DNA of 64,000 nt from contig NZ_CP136187.1 in the NCBI RefSeq assembly GCF_033193315.1, positions 2,383,501 through 2,447,500 of the forward strand. The letters run 5' to 3'. The position numbers and the translations under genes were made by a program. Shown here in pieces: positions 14,872 to 24,313 of the stretch. Every line of letters begins with the position of its first letter. Positions within the stretch are counted from its first letter, which is position 1. A model generated the notes under the pieces. That model saw only the letters and a program-made list of their open reading frames with translations. It was not told the origin of the DNA and did no database searches. The DNA is from Agathobaculum sp. NTUH-O15-33 (GTDB lineage Bacteria > Bacillota > Clostridia > Oscillospirales > Butyricicoccaceae).

Positions 14872-17169
14872 ATGAAGTTACACAGAAAACTGGCCGGGCT
14901 GGTCTCGGCCGCGGTCGTGCTATCCTCGCTGAGCGTGGGCGCGTTCGCCGCCTCGCCGTCGGACTTTGCCGACATGCCGAGCGACTGGTCGCGCCCCGCC
15001 TTGGAAAACGCGATCAACAACGGCCTGCTGAACGGTTCGGACGGCAAGATCAACGCCTCCGGCCTGCTCACCCGCGCGGAGCTGGCCGCTATCGTCAACC
15101 GCGCCTTCGGCGCGACCAAGACGGCGGATATTTCCGCCTATACCGATGTTCCGGCGAGCGCTTGGTACTATGCGGATATGCAAAAGGCCGTACATATGGG
15201 CACCTTTGAGGGCTCGAACGGCAAGCTCAGCCCGGCCAGCGCCATCACCCGGCAGGAAGCGTTCACCGTGCTGGCGCGCGCGTTCAGCCTTGCGGACGGC
15301 AGCGCTTCTTCCCTCTCGAAGTTCTCGGACGCCTCGGCTGTTTCCTCGTGGGCCAAGGGCCCGGTCGCGGCGCTTACCGAAGCGGGCTATGTGAACGGTT
15401 CGGGCGGCAAACTCAATCCGACCGCTTCGATCACCCGCGCGGAGTTCGCGCAGATCGCGGACAACCTCGTTTCCGCCTACCTGCCCAAGGAATACACGGG
15501 CACGGCGGACGGCAACGCGATGGTGCGTGAAGCGGGCGCGGTGCTCGACAAGGCCGATATCAAGGGCGATCTGATCCTTGGCGACGGCGTGGGCGACGGC
15601 AACGTCACCATTCGGGACAGTAAGGTTTCCGGCCGTCTGGTCGTGCGCGGCGGCGGCGTACACTCGATCATTATTTCCGGCTCGACCGAGATCGGCACGG
15701 TCGTTGTTTCCAAGGTAGACGGCAACGTGCGCGTCGCGACCGAGGGCAACGCCAAGGTGCAGACCATCGTCGTGGACGACGGTAAGGACGATGTGATCAT
15801 CGAAGGCACGGTAGGCAAGGTCGAAATCGCTTCGGCGAACGTGCCGGTTGTGCTGCAAAACGCCAAGGTGGACGAGGTCGTCGTCTCCGCGGCTGGTGCG
15901 GATGTGACCGTGGACAAAAACTCCACCGTCAAGACCGTTACCGTTGACAGTGCCGCCGAGAACACGGCGCTGACCGTAGCGGGCAAGGTAGACACCGTGG
16001 CCGTAAAGGGCGACAACACGACCGTGACCGCCGAAAAGGGCGCGACGATCGCCAAGGTACAGACCGCCGCCGCGAACACCGAAGTCAAGGGCGACGGCAA
16101 GGTGACCAAGGTAGAGGCGCAGGCAGGCTCGACCGGCGCGAAGGTAACGACCCCCGGCACCTCCATCACCGTTGATAAGGGCGCGGACGCGGTCAAGACC
16201 GATAAGGGCACGGTAGAACCCGGCAAGACCGGTTCGACCAGCGGCACGACCACCGGCGGCGGTGGCGGTGGCGGCGGCGGTGGTGGTTCCTCCGCACCGT
16301 CCGCTGAATCGCTCCGTGCCGATCTGCTGGCCGCGGTCAAAGCCAAGATTCCGGAAGTTAACGATAACATGGACTATGCCACTCTGCTCGATCCCGAGCC
16401 GGTGGAAATGAGCGATATTTACGAAGTTGGAGTGGATGTCGAGATCTACAATGTGACCAAGGGTCTCGCCAGCGTGGCACAGGATGTGCTCTCGCCCGTT
16501 ATTAAAATCGTGCAGGACTACGGCCAGATCACCACGATCAAGATCGCGGATTCTGACAATATCTCGATCGCGGCGGACAATGCCGATTTGAGCACCCAGA
16601 TCATTTCTGCCGTAAAGGGCTGGATTCCGGGCGGCAAAACGCTGGCCGATGTAGTAGGCAAGGATTTGACCGTTACCTTAAACGGTTCAAGCCGCGGCAC
16701 GGACTACAGCGTTCCTTACACGCTGCATTTCAAGGATATGTCCGATGCGGCGATCAACGGGCGCGCACAGGAAAGCATGAAGGCTGTATTCGACCAGTTG
16801 ACCGATGTAGCTACCAGCGAGTGGGCCGATAACACGCTGACAGTCAACATTACCGATGGCGACAAGTCCGTTAAGGACGTTTACACCATCATGAGCGACA
16901 CGCTGGCTATTGAGCTGGCCAAGTATAATGATTTCACGACGCTGAAGATCGGCGAAAGTGATGCGCTGACCTACGATCAGATCAAGGATAAGGATCTGGT
17001 TGCGCTGGTCGCAGCAATCAAGAACTCCGGTCTGATGGACGGCGATAAAAAGGTTGGCGGCAACACCAAGCTTTCCGTTCTCAATGCGCAGAAGGTGGAC
17101 GTAGTCGTCACCTCGCGCGGCGGTCACGAATACAAATATACCGTAGCATTTGTATATACCACCGCTTAA
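14872..17169 (+). CDS. S-layer homology domain surface protein with beta-helix-like middle region
   Basis: 765 aa from ATG 14872 (CGGAGTG upstream). A signal peptide ends about SVGAFAASP. Three SLH domains follow (ADMPSDWSRPALENAINNG, YTDVPASAWYYADMQKAVH and FSDASAVSSWAKGPVAALT), which anchor proteins to pyruvylated cell-wall polymer. Residues ~215-450 are a regular run of short valine/threonine-rich strands (for example VIIEGTVGKVEIASANVPVV), suggesting a right-handed beta-helix. A linker of eleven or so glycines (about 16254-16287) leads to an unassigned C-terminal region of about 280 residues. Likely a structural S-layer or envelope protein. Confidence 0.9.
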   Translation: MKLHRKLAGLVSAAVVLSSLSVGAFAASPSDFADMPSDWSRPALENAINNGLLNGSDGKINASGLLTRAELAAIVNRAFGATKTADISAYTDVPASAWYYADMQKAVHMGTFEGSNGKLSPASAITRQEAFTVLARAFSLADGSASSLSKFSDASAVSSWAKGPVAALTEAGYVNGSGGKLNPTASITRAEFAQIADNLVSAYLPKEYTGTADGNAMVREAGAVLDKADIKGDLILGDGVGDGNVTIRDSKVSGRLVVRGGGVHSIIISGSTEIGTVVVSKVDGNVRVATEGNAKVQTIVVDDGKDDVIIEGTVGKVEIASANVPVVLQNAKVDEVVVSAAGADVTVDKNSTVKTVTVDSAAENTALTVAGKVDTVAVKGDNTTVTAEKGATIAKVQTAAANTEVKGDGKVTKVEAQAGSTGAKVTTPGTSITVDKGADAVKTDKGTVEPGKTGSTSGTTTGGGGGGGGGGGSSAPSAESLRADLLAAVKAKIPEVNDNMDYATLLDPEPVEMSDIYEVGVDVEIYNVTKGLASVAQDVLSPVIKIVQDYGQITTIKIADSDNISIAADNADLSTQIISAVKGWIPGGKTLADVVGKDLTVTLNGSSRGTDYSVPYTLHFKDMSDAAINGRAQESMKAVFDQLTDVATSEWADNTLTVNITDGDKSVKDVYTIMSDTLAIELAKYNDFTTLKIGESDALTYDQIKDKDLVALVAAIKNSGLMDGDKKVGGNTKLSVLNAQKVDVVVTSRGGHEYKYTVAFVYTTA

Positions 17170-17189
17170 ACTAAGCCTCCTTGCTCCAG

Positions 17190-17224
17190 AGCCCGGGGAA
17201 ACGCTTTACGGCTTTCCTCGGGCT
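17190..17224 (+). terminator. Intrinsic terminator between the two SLH genes
   Basis: AGCCCGGGGAAA (17190-17201) pairs with TTTCCTCGGGCT (17213-17224), one G-T pair, followed by six T. The next gene starts only 32 bases later, so some read-through may be used. Confidence 0.85.
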
Positions 17225-17255
17225 TTTTTACTAAATGAAATCGGGGGAATCAAAC

Positions 17256-20200
17256 ATGAAACCTGTCGGCAAAAAACTCGTTAGCCTGCTTCTCTCCGCC
17301 TGCTTGCTCACCGGCACTGCACCCGCGCTGGCGGTGAATGATACGCTTCAAAGCGCGCCTGACACCGATGTTACCGACCAATACCAAACAGCGAATGATA
17401 CCACGGATCACAGCGAGCTTGTTACTTATAATGCCGAAATCGACGATCCCAGAGAATTGATCGTAAAAAATGATATGGGCGCTACCATAACTTATAAGAA
17501 TGCCCCCAAAAAGGACAGCACAGCTTGGGAAAAGGCCGGCTTTACACATAACGGCAATACGGTTTGGCAAAGCTCAAACGTGAAGGGGTATTCCACCCTT
17601 GCTTTCCAAACGGACAAGCCCTGCTATATTGTTTATGATTATACGCTGGCTTCCGCCAACTCTTCTAGCCTTTCACATAAGGCAACCACAAGTTTGGATA
17701 AAACATCGGCCAGCTTAACAAAAGTTCCAAAGGCCGCACGAGTGGATTATGCAGACGAATCGGCATTATCCACCGCAGAGTGGCAGACTACCGTTATGGA
17801 GCTTACCGCGAAGAATCCCGTGCTATGGCTTGAGCATTCTTCTAGTGATATTGATACCAATCCTTTAAAACGTTCCTATATTTCAAACATTCAAATTTAT
17901 GAGACGCTTGACGACCTGCCGGACGCCTATAAAGCGACTGTAAATTTTACTTTTAATACTGCCCATGGCTATGTTGACTCTAAATATACGCAGGCAAGAG
18001 ACGCCCATGCAGAGAAGCTTGTACAGCCGACTTCCATGACGGTTCCTCTGTATTCGTACTTCACATTATATTTTCGGACCGAGTTTGCCTCTGTAAACGG
18101 TTGGTCTGTCACGGATGCCGAAAACGCCGTATTAAAGACCAGCGATTCCTACAGCCTTTACTGGACTGTGGAGCAGCCCGGCTCCTATACCGCTACACTC
18201 GACTCCAAACTATTCTCTCCCGGCCCGGAGCGCATGGAACTTCTGACTTGGGACAGCGACGTGAACAGCTGGTCCTCGGTCAGCGGCGACGATAACGTGG
18301 CCGACTACGAAGGCTATTGGTGGGATCAAGCCTACGAAACTGATAAGAACCGTCAGTGGCGCATACAGGTCACCAAGGGCGCGGCCGCATACGAAAATCT
18401 GTCCGTGACCGACAACGGACAGCCCGTTACGCTCGACGCGGACGGGTGCTACGACCTAATTCCGGGGAACGATACACACGCCATCGCCTTTCATTTTCAG
18501 CAGGCAGGCGCGGACGACCTTGTTCGTACCGTTATGCTCTGGCCCACAATTCGCTTTGATCAGGCATGGAGCTATCCGGAAACCGTGACCATCGGCCCGG
18601 ACGACCCCATGCAACTATATTGGGGCAACCAGTATCCCTTCCAGTTTAATGCTGAAAAAAGCACACCCGACCGCACGGTCTTCACAACTACCAATCAGGA
18701 CGCGTACCTCGGCACCTCTTACATGAACGTTCAAACGAAACAGACCGGCCTTCTGTCCTTCGATTATATGGTCGACGGCAGTGATCGAAACGATCTAGTC
18801 ATAAAGGATGACGATACGGGTGCAGAATTCGTCAGAGTCAACGGTAAAAAGGGCTGGACGCACGTAGAAATACCGATTGAGGTTTCCCCTTCCAGCCCGG
18901 AAGATACTGGGAAATATATTTACATTGAATATATCAACTGGGATGGGGACACGGTACCCAATTCCTATGCCGCGTTATCAAACCTCCAGTATGAAGTCGG
19001 CACCAAGAGTATTACGCTAAACATCTCCGAAGGTGGAACGGTGAACGGCCTAAACACCGGCTCAAACACAGTGGAGCTGGGCAAAACCATAACGCTTACC
19101 GCCACCCCTAACGGCAACAACCAATTTCTCGGCTGGTTGGACGCGGAAAACAATCTGCTATCCGCTGAAGCCACCTATTCTTTTGTCGCGCGAGAGGATC
19201 AATCCATTACCGCCTTATTCGCCGATCCCGGCGGAAGCATTGCACAGGCGGGCCTGAACCTTTACGACAGCTTACCCGAAGCGTTTGAAGCGCTTTCACA
19301 AACCGGCGGTACCGTGCGCCTGCTGCACGATTATACGCTGCCGGAAAATATCACGGTGCCCGCGGGCGTAACCCTTCTAATTCCTTACGCCCAAACCGAC
19401 ACCGGCTACAATGCTTCCACCGGCTATAATCCGGACGGCACCGAAACCAAGCCGAACACCGGTGTTTCACCGAACGCCAAGCGGTTTTGCACGTTAACGG
19501 TCCCCGCCGATAAAACGCTCACCATCAACGGCTCGGTACTGATCAACGCCGTAACAGGCCGGCCCGCGGCGGGACACTACGATATGGATGTGACCGGCGG
19601 CTTTGCGCAGATCAACCTTGCGGGCAGCATAGACGTTTCGTCCGGCGGCTTATTGGACGTATGCGGCTATATAAAAGGCAGCGGCACCGTCACCGCTCTG
19701 CCCGGCGGCGAGATACGCGACCTGTATGTGGTACGCAACTGGCGCGGCGGTTCGCAGGCCTTCGAGGTATTCCCCGAGGTTTATCCGATGAATCAGGTGG
19801 ATATGCATAACATCGAGGCGAAGACCGTGATTCAGGCGGGCGGCAGCCTGACCGGCACAGTGAAAATGAACGCTTCCGGCAGCTACTATTACACCCGATT
19901 TCCGCAGGTCGATCCGAAAAACGGCTTAATCCGGCAACATACCGGATCGGTCGTCAAGACCTATGACCCGAATACGGACCGTGAAAAACTAGTGCTTTCC
20001 GGCGGCGGTTCGATCGAGTCCAGCACACTCGAGATCGTCGGCATGGATCTGAGCACCTCCAGCTTCCTTTACCCCATTGACGGCGATATGGATTTTATTC
20101 TGACTTCCGGTGCGTGGACGGTAAACGAGCGTCTAAAATTTATGCCGGGTGCAAGCATCACCGTGGCGGACGGCGCTTCGCTGACCGTTTCTGATAAAAC

Positions 20201-22133
20201 CGCAAAATCCGGCGCCGCCAATCAAATGGTGCTGTATGACAGCTTCCAGCCCGAGGATCCCAAGAACACCAGCACAACAGCCTACCCCAAGGATCGCGGT
20301 CCGTCCATATTGACGCTTCAGGGTGGCGCGGCGCTCACCCTCTCAGGCGCGTTCGGCGGTGCGGTGCAAGTGGACGGCACCGCTACGGCGGACAAGCCGG
20401 TACGTATTGCCACCGCGCCGAACACCACTATGACAGTGACGACGCTTGAAGCCAACGGTTACTGTAACGGTACCCGCGAGCTCACCTTCCCGGCAACGCT
20501 GAACGGCCTTGCTATGACAGCGGATGAAGCCTATAAGTGCTATTTTGAAAACGGCACGCTTGTGCTGAAAACCAAAGCCGAGCAGGGGTTCGAGGACGCG
20601 TGCGCCCGATTGGACGCGGCCGCTTACGCGGACACCTCGGTTGCCGGCGAGGAGGCGCTCGCCGCCTATGTCAAGGGCCTTGCGGAGACCGCGGTCAATG
20701 ACAGATCGATCGCCGTCACCGTTACGCAGGTATCCTATACCGCGCCGGTGGGCGGTACTTCCGAAAAGCCGGAAGGGGTAAACGGCAGCTATACCTTTAC
20801 TTCTTCCCTTGCCGCGGGCGGAAAATCCTACACCGCCGCACAGAAAACCATTGCCGTGCTGGCCGAGCCCTATCACCGTCCGAGCAGCGGCGGTTCCGGC
20901 GGCGGTGGCGGCGGCAATACCAACACCTCCAAAGGCGATACGACGACAGGGGCGGACGGTTCCGTCACTACGACGGTCACCGATCCAACCACCGGCACAG
21001 TTACCGAGACCACGAAATCTACGGACGGCTCCACAACAGTAACGGAGACCCAAAAGGACGGCACCATAACCGAAACCGTCAAGGAAAAGGACGGCTCGAC
21101 CAGCGAAACCGTAACAAAGCCCGATGGTTCCGTTACCGCCAAGACGGAGACCGCTTCCGGTATCAAATCCGAAGCAAGCGTTACAGCGGACGGCACGGCC
21201 GAAGCGGAGGCCACCGTTCCCGCAAAAGCGATCCCACAGGACCAGCCGCTTTCCATTGAAACCCCGGCAGGCTCGATCACGCTGCCGCCCGAAACGCTCA
21301 GCACGGTGGCAAGCGCGAAGGAGCTATTACTCTCCGTGTCGGTCACGCCTGCCGCAAACGATTCAGCGGGAAATGTCGCCACCATCCGCCTATCCGTAAA
21401 GGCGGACGGCAAAGCCGTTACCGGCCTTGGCAGTATCACGCTGCGCGTACCGGTCGGCAAGCTGCTGATCCCCGACACCCGCACGCCGCTGGCGGACGGC
21501 AAGACCGCCGCAAGCGTGCAGGTTACGCAGCCCTCGTTGATCGTAAGGGCGGACGGCACGCTGCTGCCCGGTGCCTATGTCACAGGCGACACACTGGTCG
21601 TCACCCTGACGGGCGACGCCACGCTGACCCTTTCGGAGAACGCAAAGGACTTTTCCGATGTGCCCGCGGATCACTGGGCGCACACCGCCGTTGCCTTTGC
21701 CACGGCGCGCGAGCTGTTCAGCGGCACCGGCGAACGCACGTTCAGTCCCGGCAGCGACATGACGCGCGCCATGCTGATGACCGTTTTAGCGCGTCTGGAC
21801 GGGCAAGACGTATCCGGCGGCGCGACCTACTACGAAAAAGCCATGGTATGGGCGCAAAGCGCAGGGATATCGGACGGTAAGAACGCCCTTTCCCCCATCA
21901 CCCGCGAACAGCTCGCCGCCATGCTGTACCGCTACGCGGGCAGCCCGGCCGTAAACGATGCGGCGCTGTCCTTTGCGGATGCGGCGCAGGCGTCCTCTTA
22001 TGCCGGAAGCGCGCTGCGCTGGGCCGTGGACGAGGGCCTGCTCACCGGCAAGCCCGGTGGCCTGCTCGACCCCAAGGCTTCCGCCACGCGCGCCGAGGTA
22101 TCCGCCATCCTGATGCGGTATCTGGTCCAATAA
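17256..22133 (+). CDS. Large SLH domain surface protein (1625 aa)
   Basis: Starts at ATG 17256 (GGGGGA site) with signal peptide KKLVSLLLSACLLTGTAPALA. The N-terminal ~580 residues are unassigned extracellular beta-rich sequence. Near 19010-19220 there is an InlB-B-repeat-like module (TLNISEGGTVNGLNTGSNTV ... ITALFADPG). A beta-helix-like region follows (GGSLTGTVKMNASGSYYY). Then comes a glycine linker (~20885-20925), a Thr/Asp-Gly-Ser-rich repeated stalk (VTETQKDGTITETVKEKDGS) and C-terminal SLH domains from about 21650 (FSDVPADHWAHTAVAFATAR). Anchor position is opposite to that of the preceding gene. Possibly an adhesin or polymer-binding envelope protein. Confidence 0.88.
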   Translation: MKPVGKKLVSLLLSACLLTGTAPALAVNDTLQSAPDTDVTDQYQTANDTTDHSELVTYNAEIDDPRELIVKNDMGATITYKNAPKKDSTAWEKAGFTHNGNTVWQSSNVKGYSTLAFQTDKPCYIVYDYTLASANSSSLSHKATTSLDKTSASLTKVPKAARVDYADESALSTAEWQTTVMELTAKNPVLWLEHSSSDIDTNPLKRSYISNIQIYETLDDLPDAYKATVNFTFNTAHGYVDSKYTQARDAHAEKLVQPTSMTVPLYSYFTLYFRTEFASVNGWSVTDAENAVLKTSDSYSLYWTVEQPGSYTATLDSKLFSPGPERMELLTWDSDVNSWSSVSGDDNVADYEGYWWDQAYETDKNRQWRIQVTKGAAAYENLSVTDNGQPVTLDADGCYDLIPGNDTHAIAFHFQQAGADDLVRTVMLWPTIRFDQAWSYPETVTIGPDDPMQLYWGNQYPFQFNAEKSTPDRTVFTTTNQDAYLGTSYMNVQTKQTGLLSFDYMVDGSDRNDLVIKDDDTGAEFVRVNGKKGWTHVEIPIEVSPSSPEDTGKYIYIEYINWDGDTVPNSYAALSNLQYEVGTKSITLNISEGGTVNGLNTGSNTVELGKTITLTATPNGNNQFLGWLDAENNLLSAEATYSFVAREDQSITALFADPGGSIAQAGLNLYDSLPEAFEALSQTGGTVRLLHDYTLPENITVPAGVTLLIPYAQTDTGYNASTGYNPDGTETKPNTGVSPNAKRFCTLTVPADKTLTINGSVLINAVTGRPAAGHYDMDVTGGFAQINLAGSIDVSSGGLLDVCGYIKGSGTVTALPGGEIRDLYVVRNWRGGSQAFEVFPEVYPMNQVDMHNIEAKTVIQAGGSLTGTVKMNASGSYYYTRFPQVDPKNGLIRQHTGSVVKTYDPNTDREKLVLSGGGSIESSTLEIVGMDLSTSSFLYPIDGDMDFILTSGAWTVNERLKFMPGASITVADGASLTVSDKTAKSGAANQMVLYDSFQPEDPKNTSTTAYPKDRGPSILTLQGGAALTLSGAFGGAVQVDGTATADKPVRIATAPNTTMTVTTLEANGYCNGTRELTFPATLNGLAMTADEAYKCYFENGTLVLKTKAEQGFEDACARLDAAAYADTSVAGEEALAAYVKGLAETAVNDRSIAVTVTQVSYTAPVGGTSEKPEGVNGSYTFTSSLAAGGKSYTAAQKTIAVLAEPYHRPSSGGSGGGGGGNTNTSKGDTTTGADGSVTTTVTDPTTGTVTETTKSTDGSTTVTETQKDGTITETVKEKDGSTSETVTKPDGSVTAKTETASGIKSEASVTADGTAEAEATVPAKAIPQDQPLSIETPAGSITLPPETLSTVASAKELLLSVSVTPAANDSAGNVATIRLSVKADGKAVTGLGSITLRVPVGKLLIPDTRTPLADGKTAASVQVTQPSLIVRADGTLLPGAYVTGDTLVVTLTGDATLTLSENAKDFSDVPADHWAHTAVAFATARELFSGTGERTFSPGSDMTRAMLMTVLARLDGQDVSGGATYYEKAMVWAQSAGISDGKNALSPITREQLAAMLYRYAGSPAVNDAALSFADAAQASSYAGSALRWAVDEGLLTGKPGGLLDPKASATRAEVSAILMRYLVQ

Positions 22134-22150
22134 ACTTGACAAGGCATACA

Positions 22151-22180
22151 AAAAGCCCCGCGCGACTGCGCGGGGCTTTT
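22151..22180. terminator. Bidirectional intrinsic terminator
   Basis: AAAAGCCCCGCGC (22151-22163) and GCGCGGGGCTTTT (22168-22180) form a 13-bp stem flanked by A and T runs, between the convergent SLH and YitT genes. Confidence 0.92.
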
Positions 22181-22197
22181 TGTATATGATAGGCTTG

Positions 22198-23097
22198 TCA
22201 GTCGTGCGGGCGCTGATAAAAATTGCCCGCGACTTGATCGGTTTTCAAAATATTGATGAACGCATGCGGATCGATCTCGCGCACTTGTTTGGTGATGCGT
22301 TTAACCTGATCGCCCGAAATGACCGAATAGATCATATCCCGCTCGGTACCGTTATACAGACCGGTGCCGCGAAACAGCGTCGCGCCGTGGTGCGTGGTAT
22401 CCTTGATGTTTTCGTATACCTGCGCGGCCCTGTCCGAAATGATGAACAGCGTGGTGCGCTTATAGCGCGGGTTGATCATATGGACCACCTGCGTGGAGGC
22501 GAATTGGAAGATGATCGAATACAGCGCCTTATCCCAGCCGAAGAGCACGCCGGCAATGCCAAGCATCACCGCGTTGCCGACTAAAATATAATTCCAAGCA
22601 TCAATATTCAGGCGTTCCGAAAGCGCCACCGCGATAAAATCCGTGCCGCCGCTCGTCGCCCGGCCCAGCAGACACAGGCTGATCGCAAACCCGTTGATCA
22701 AGCCGCCGAAAATACAGACGAGCAGCACGTCGTTGGTCAGCGGCATGGAAGGGATCAGGTCGGTCAACACGCTGGTCAGCACGATCATCAGGCAGGAATA
22801 AATGGTGAAGCGCTTGCCGATCAGCCGGAAGCTGATAACCGCGGGCACCGCGTTGAGCAAAAAATTAATCAGCGTAAACGAAAGGGTAATGCCCGCGAAT
22901 TGCTGCGCGCTGCGCTGGATCAGCAGCGTCAGGCCGTTAAATCCGCCCGGGAATAGGCCGCCCGCTTCCACAAAGCTTTTGATGTTCATCGCCATGAGCA
23001 CGCTGGCCAAGATCACAAGCGCCAGACGCTTTGCCATTTCCCGCCCGGCATGCGTCTGCGCCGCACGTTTTTCCGCCGGTTTATCCGTTTGTCCCAT
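22198..23097 (-). CDS. YitT family membrane protein (DUF161/DUF2179)
   Basis: 299 aa. ATG 23097 is preferred: it follows GAGGTG and lies ~38 bases from the -10 box, whereas ATG 23124 would sit almost at the transcription start. Five membrane segments (for example LALVILASVLMAMNIKSFVE) include the family motif GGLFPGGFNGLTLLIQR and GRATSGGTDFIA. The C-terminal soluble DUF2179 domain (YKRTTLFIISDRAAQVYENI) has a ferredoxin-like look. Function of this large Firmicutes family is unknown; transport is suspected. Confidence 0.9.
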   Translation of the reverse strand: MGQTDKPAEKRAAQTHAGREMAKRLALVILASVLMAMNIKSFVEAGGLFPGGFNGLTLLIQRSAQQFAGITLSFTLINFLLNAVPAVISFRLIGKRFTIYSCLMIVLTSVLTDLIPSMPLTNDVLLVCIFGGLINGFAISLCLLGRATSGGTDFIAVALSERLNIDAWNYILVGNAVMLGIAGVLFGWDKALYSIIFQFASTQVVHMINPRYKRTTLFIISDRAAQVYENIKDTTHHGATLFRGTGLYNGTERDMIYSVISGDQVKRITKQVREIDPHAFINILKTDQVAGNFYQRPHD

Positions 23098-23142
23098 TGC
23101 CGCCGCACCTCGCTTCTTTTTCATAAGGCTACCGATGCTTTT

Positions 23143-23151
23143 ATTATAGCA
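23143..23151 (-). promoter_or_regulatory. Extended -10 promoter of the YitT gene
   Basis: The reverse strand reads TGCTATAAT, a perfect -10 with the TGn extension. The -35 region is poor, as expected for this promoter class. Confidence 0.6.
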
Positions 23152-23193
23152 CGTTTAAACCAAATTTTTAAGATAGCGCGCGCGTTTTTTTGT

Positions 23194-23973
23194 TCAATCT
23201 GTTTGCAGCATTTGGTCTATTTCACCCTGCCGCAGCAGCTCGGAAGCGCGGGCGATAAATGCGGCGTTTGTCGGATGGCCCTTTTTCCAAGTCGATACCG
23301 GGCCAAAATACTCTTCCAGCAGTTCCCGATTGCCTTTTTCCACGATCTTTTCTATGGCGTTGCGAATGACGCGTTCCACGTTTTCCGGCTTATTATCGAA
23401 CTTCGCGGCCAGTTCGGGATATATCTGCTTGGTGATGTTGCTTGCCGCGCCTTCATGCATCAAATCATAAAGGATCGCTCTATTGATGTAAAGGTAGCCC
23501 TTGGTTCCCTGCGGAATGCCAAGCACATGCATCATTTTGACCACGCTTTTCTGCCAAAGCAATTCTTGATCCCGTTCCTGCTGCTGGCCCTTGCTGTCCC
23601 GCAGCACTTCCAGCCGCGTTAAAATGGTTTGCGTTAGCAAGGGCTTTTGTAAAACGGCGGCTACTTTCAAATAGTGGCAGTCAAGGCTGAATTGCGGGCT
23701 GACGAAAAACGTCAGCAGTACAACGTCGATCGGCAGCCGTTCTTTCTTCAGGAGCGCCGCGATTGTCACGCCGTCCAGCTGCGCCAGCATCGCGTCGAGA
23801 ACGACAACATCCGGCCGCTTTTCCAATGTGATGCGCAGCGCTTCCGCGCCATCCTTCACAGATGCGATCAGATCAATCCAGCCGCACTGCTCCATTGCCG
23901 TCGCCACGATTCTTCGAAATTCGTCATCACGCTCCGCGAGCAGCACACGGATGATCCTCTTAGGCTCTTCCAT
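23194..23973 (-). CDS. Spo0A-like response regulator
   Basis: 259 aa from ATG 23973, which has AAGGTGG eight bases upstream. The receiver domain shows the acidic pair in LLAERDDEF, the phospho-acceptor Asp of VVVLDAML, switch Thr (VVLLTFF) and Lys (VLQKPL). The C-terminal DNA-binding domain is of Spo0A type: LGIPQGTKGYLYINRAI, ITKQIYPELAAKF, VERVIRNAIEKIVEKG and GHPTNAAFIARASELL. It is diverged from textbook Spo0A (usual VERAIRHAIE and GKPTNSEFIA), so it may be a paralogue rather than the sporulation master regulator. TGTCGG repeats lie upstream. Confidence 0.85.
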   Translation of the reverse strand: MEEPKRIIRVLLAERDDEFRRIVATAMEQCGWIDLIASVKDGAEALRITLEKRPDVVVLDAMLAQLDGVTIAALLKKERLPIDVVLLTFFVSPQFSLDCHYLKVAAVLQKPLLTQTILTRLEVLRDSKGQQQERDQELLWQKSVVKMMHVLGIPQGTKGYLYINRAILYDLMHEGAASNITKQIYPELAAKFDNKPENVERVIRNAIEKIVEKGNRELLEEYFGPVSTWKKGHPTNAAFIARASELLRQGEIDQMLQTD

Positions 23974-24056
23974 TGTTCCCGCCACCTTCAAATATGAATT
24001 TTTTTCCTGTCTATAAATTACCATATTTCATAAAAATCTTCAAGGCATCCGACTAC

Positions 24057-24100
24057 TTTCGACGAAAAACATGTTGACATCTACCGACATGCGCCGACAT
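24057..24100 (-). promoter_or_regulatory. Phased 0A-box-like repeats upstream of the Spo0A-like gene
   Basis: On the reverse strand three ATGTCRR elements occur at exactly 10-base intervals (24100-24094, 24090-24084, 24080-24074). A TCGTCGAAA element, close to the 0A box TTGTCGAA, lies at about 24064-24056. The 10-base period puts them on one face of the helix. They lie 85-130 bases before the regulator start and are candidate binding sites for it or for Spo0A. Confidence 0.45.
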
Positions 24101-24313
24101 ATAGAAACAAAACCGCACCAACTGTTATCTTTTGAGCGCCCATACAGGTTATACCATAAGCGTATGTCAAGATATCATCGTACTTGACAAAAAATTTTAT
24201 TTCCGTCCTTTGCCGCACAGATGCATTTACGGCCAGCGGGAAATATGATAAAATAGAGAAAATATGTTAGTTCACGCGCTGCCCGAACAGCGCTTCGCCG
24301 GGAGGGCAAGAGA

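Noticed and set aside
16254..16287. G/C-rich GGCGGT repeat as a regulatory tandem repeat
   Set aside because: It is in frame and simply encodes the polyglycine linker of the SLH protein; length variation is possible but not evidenced.
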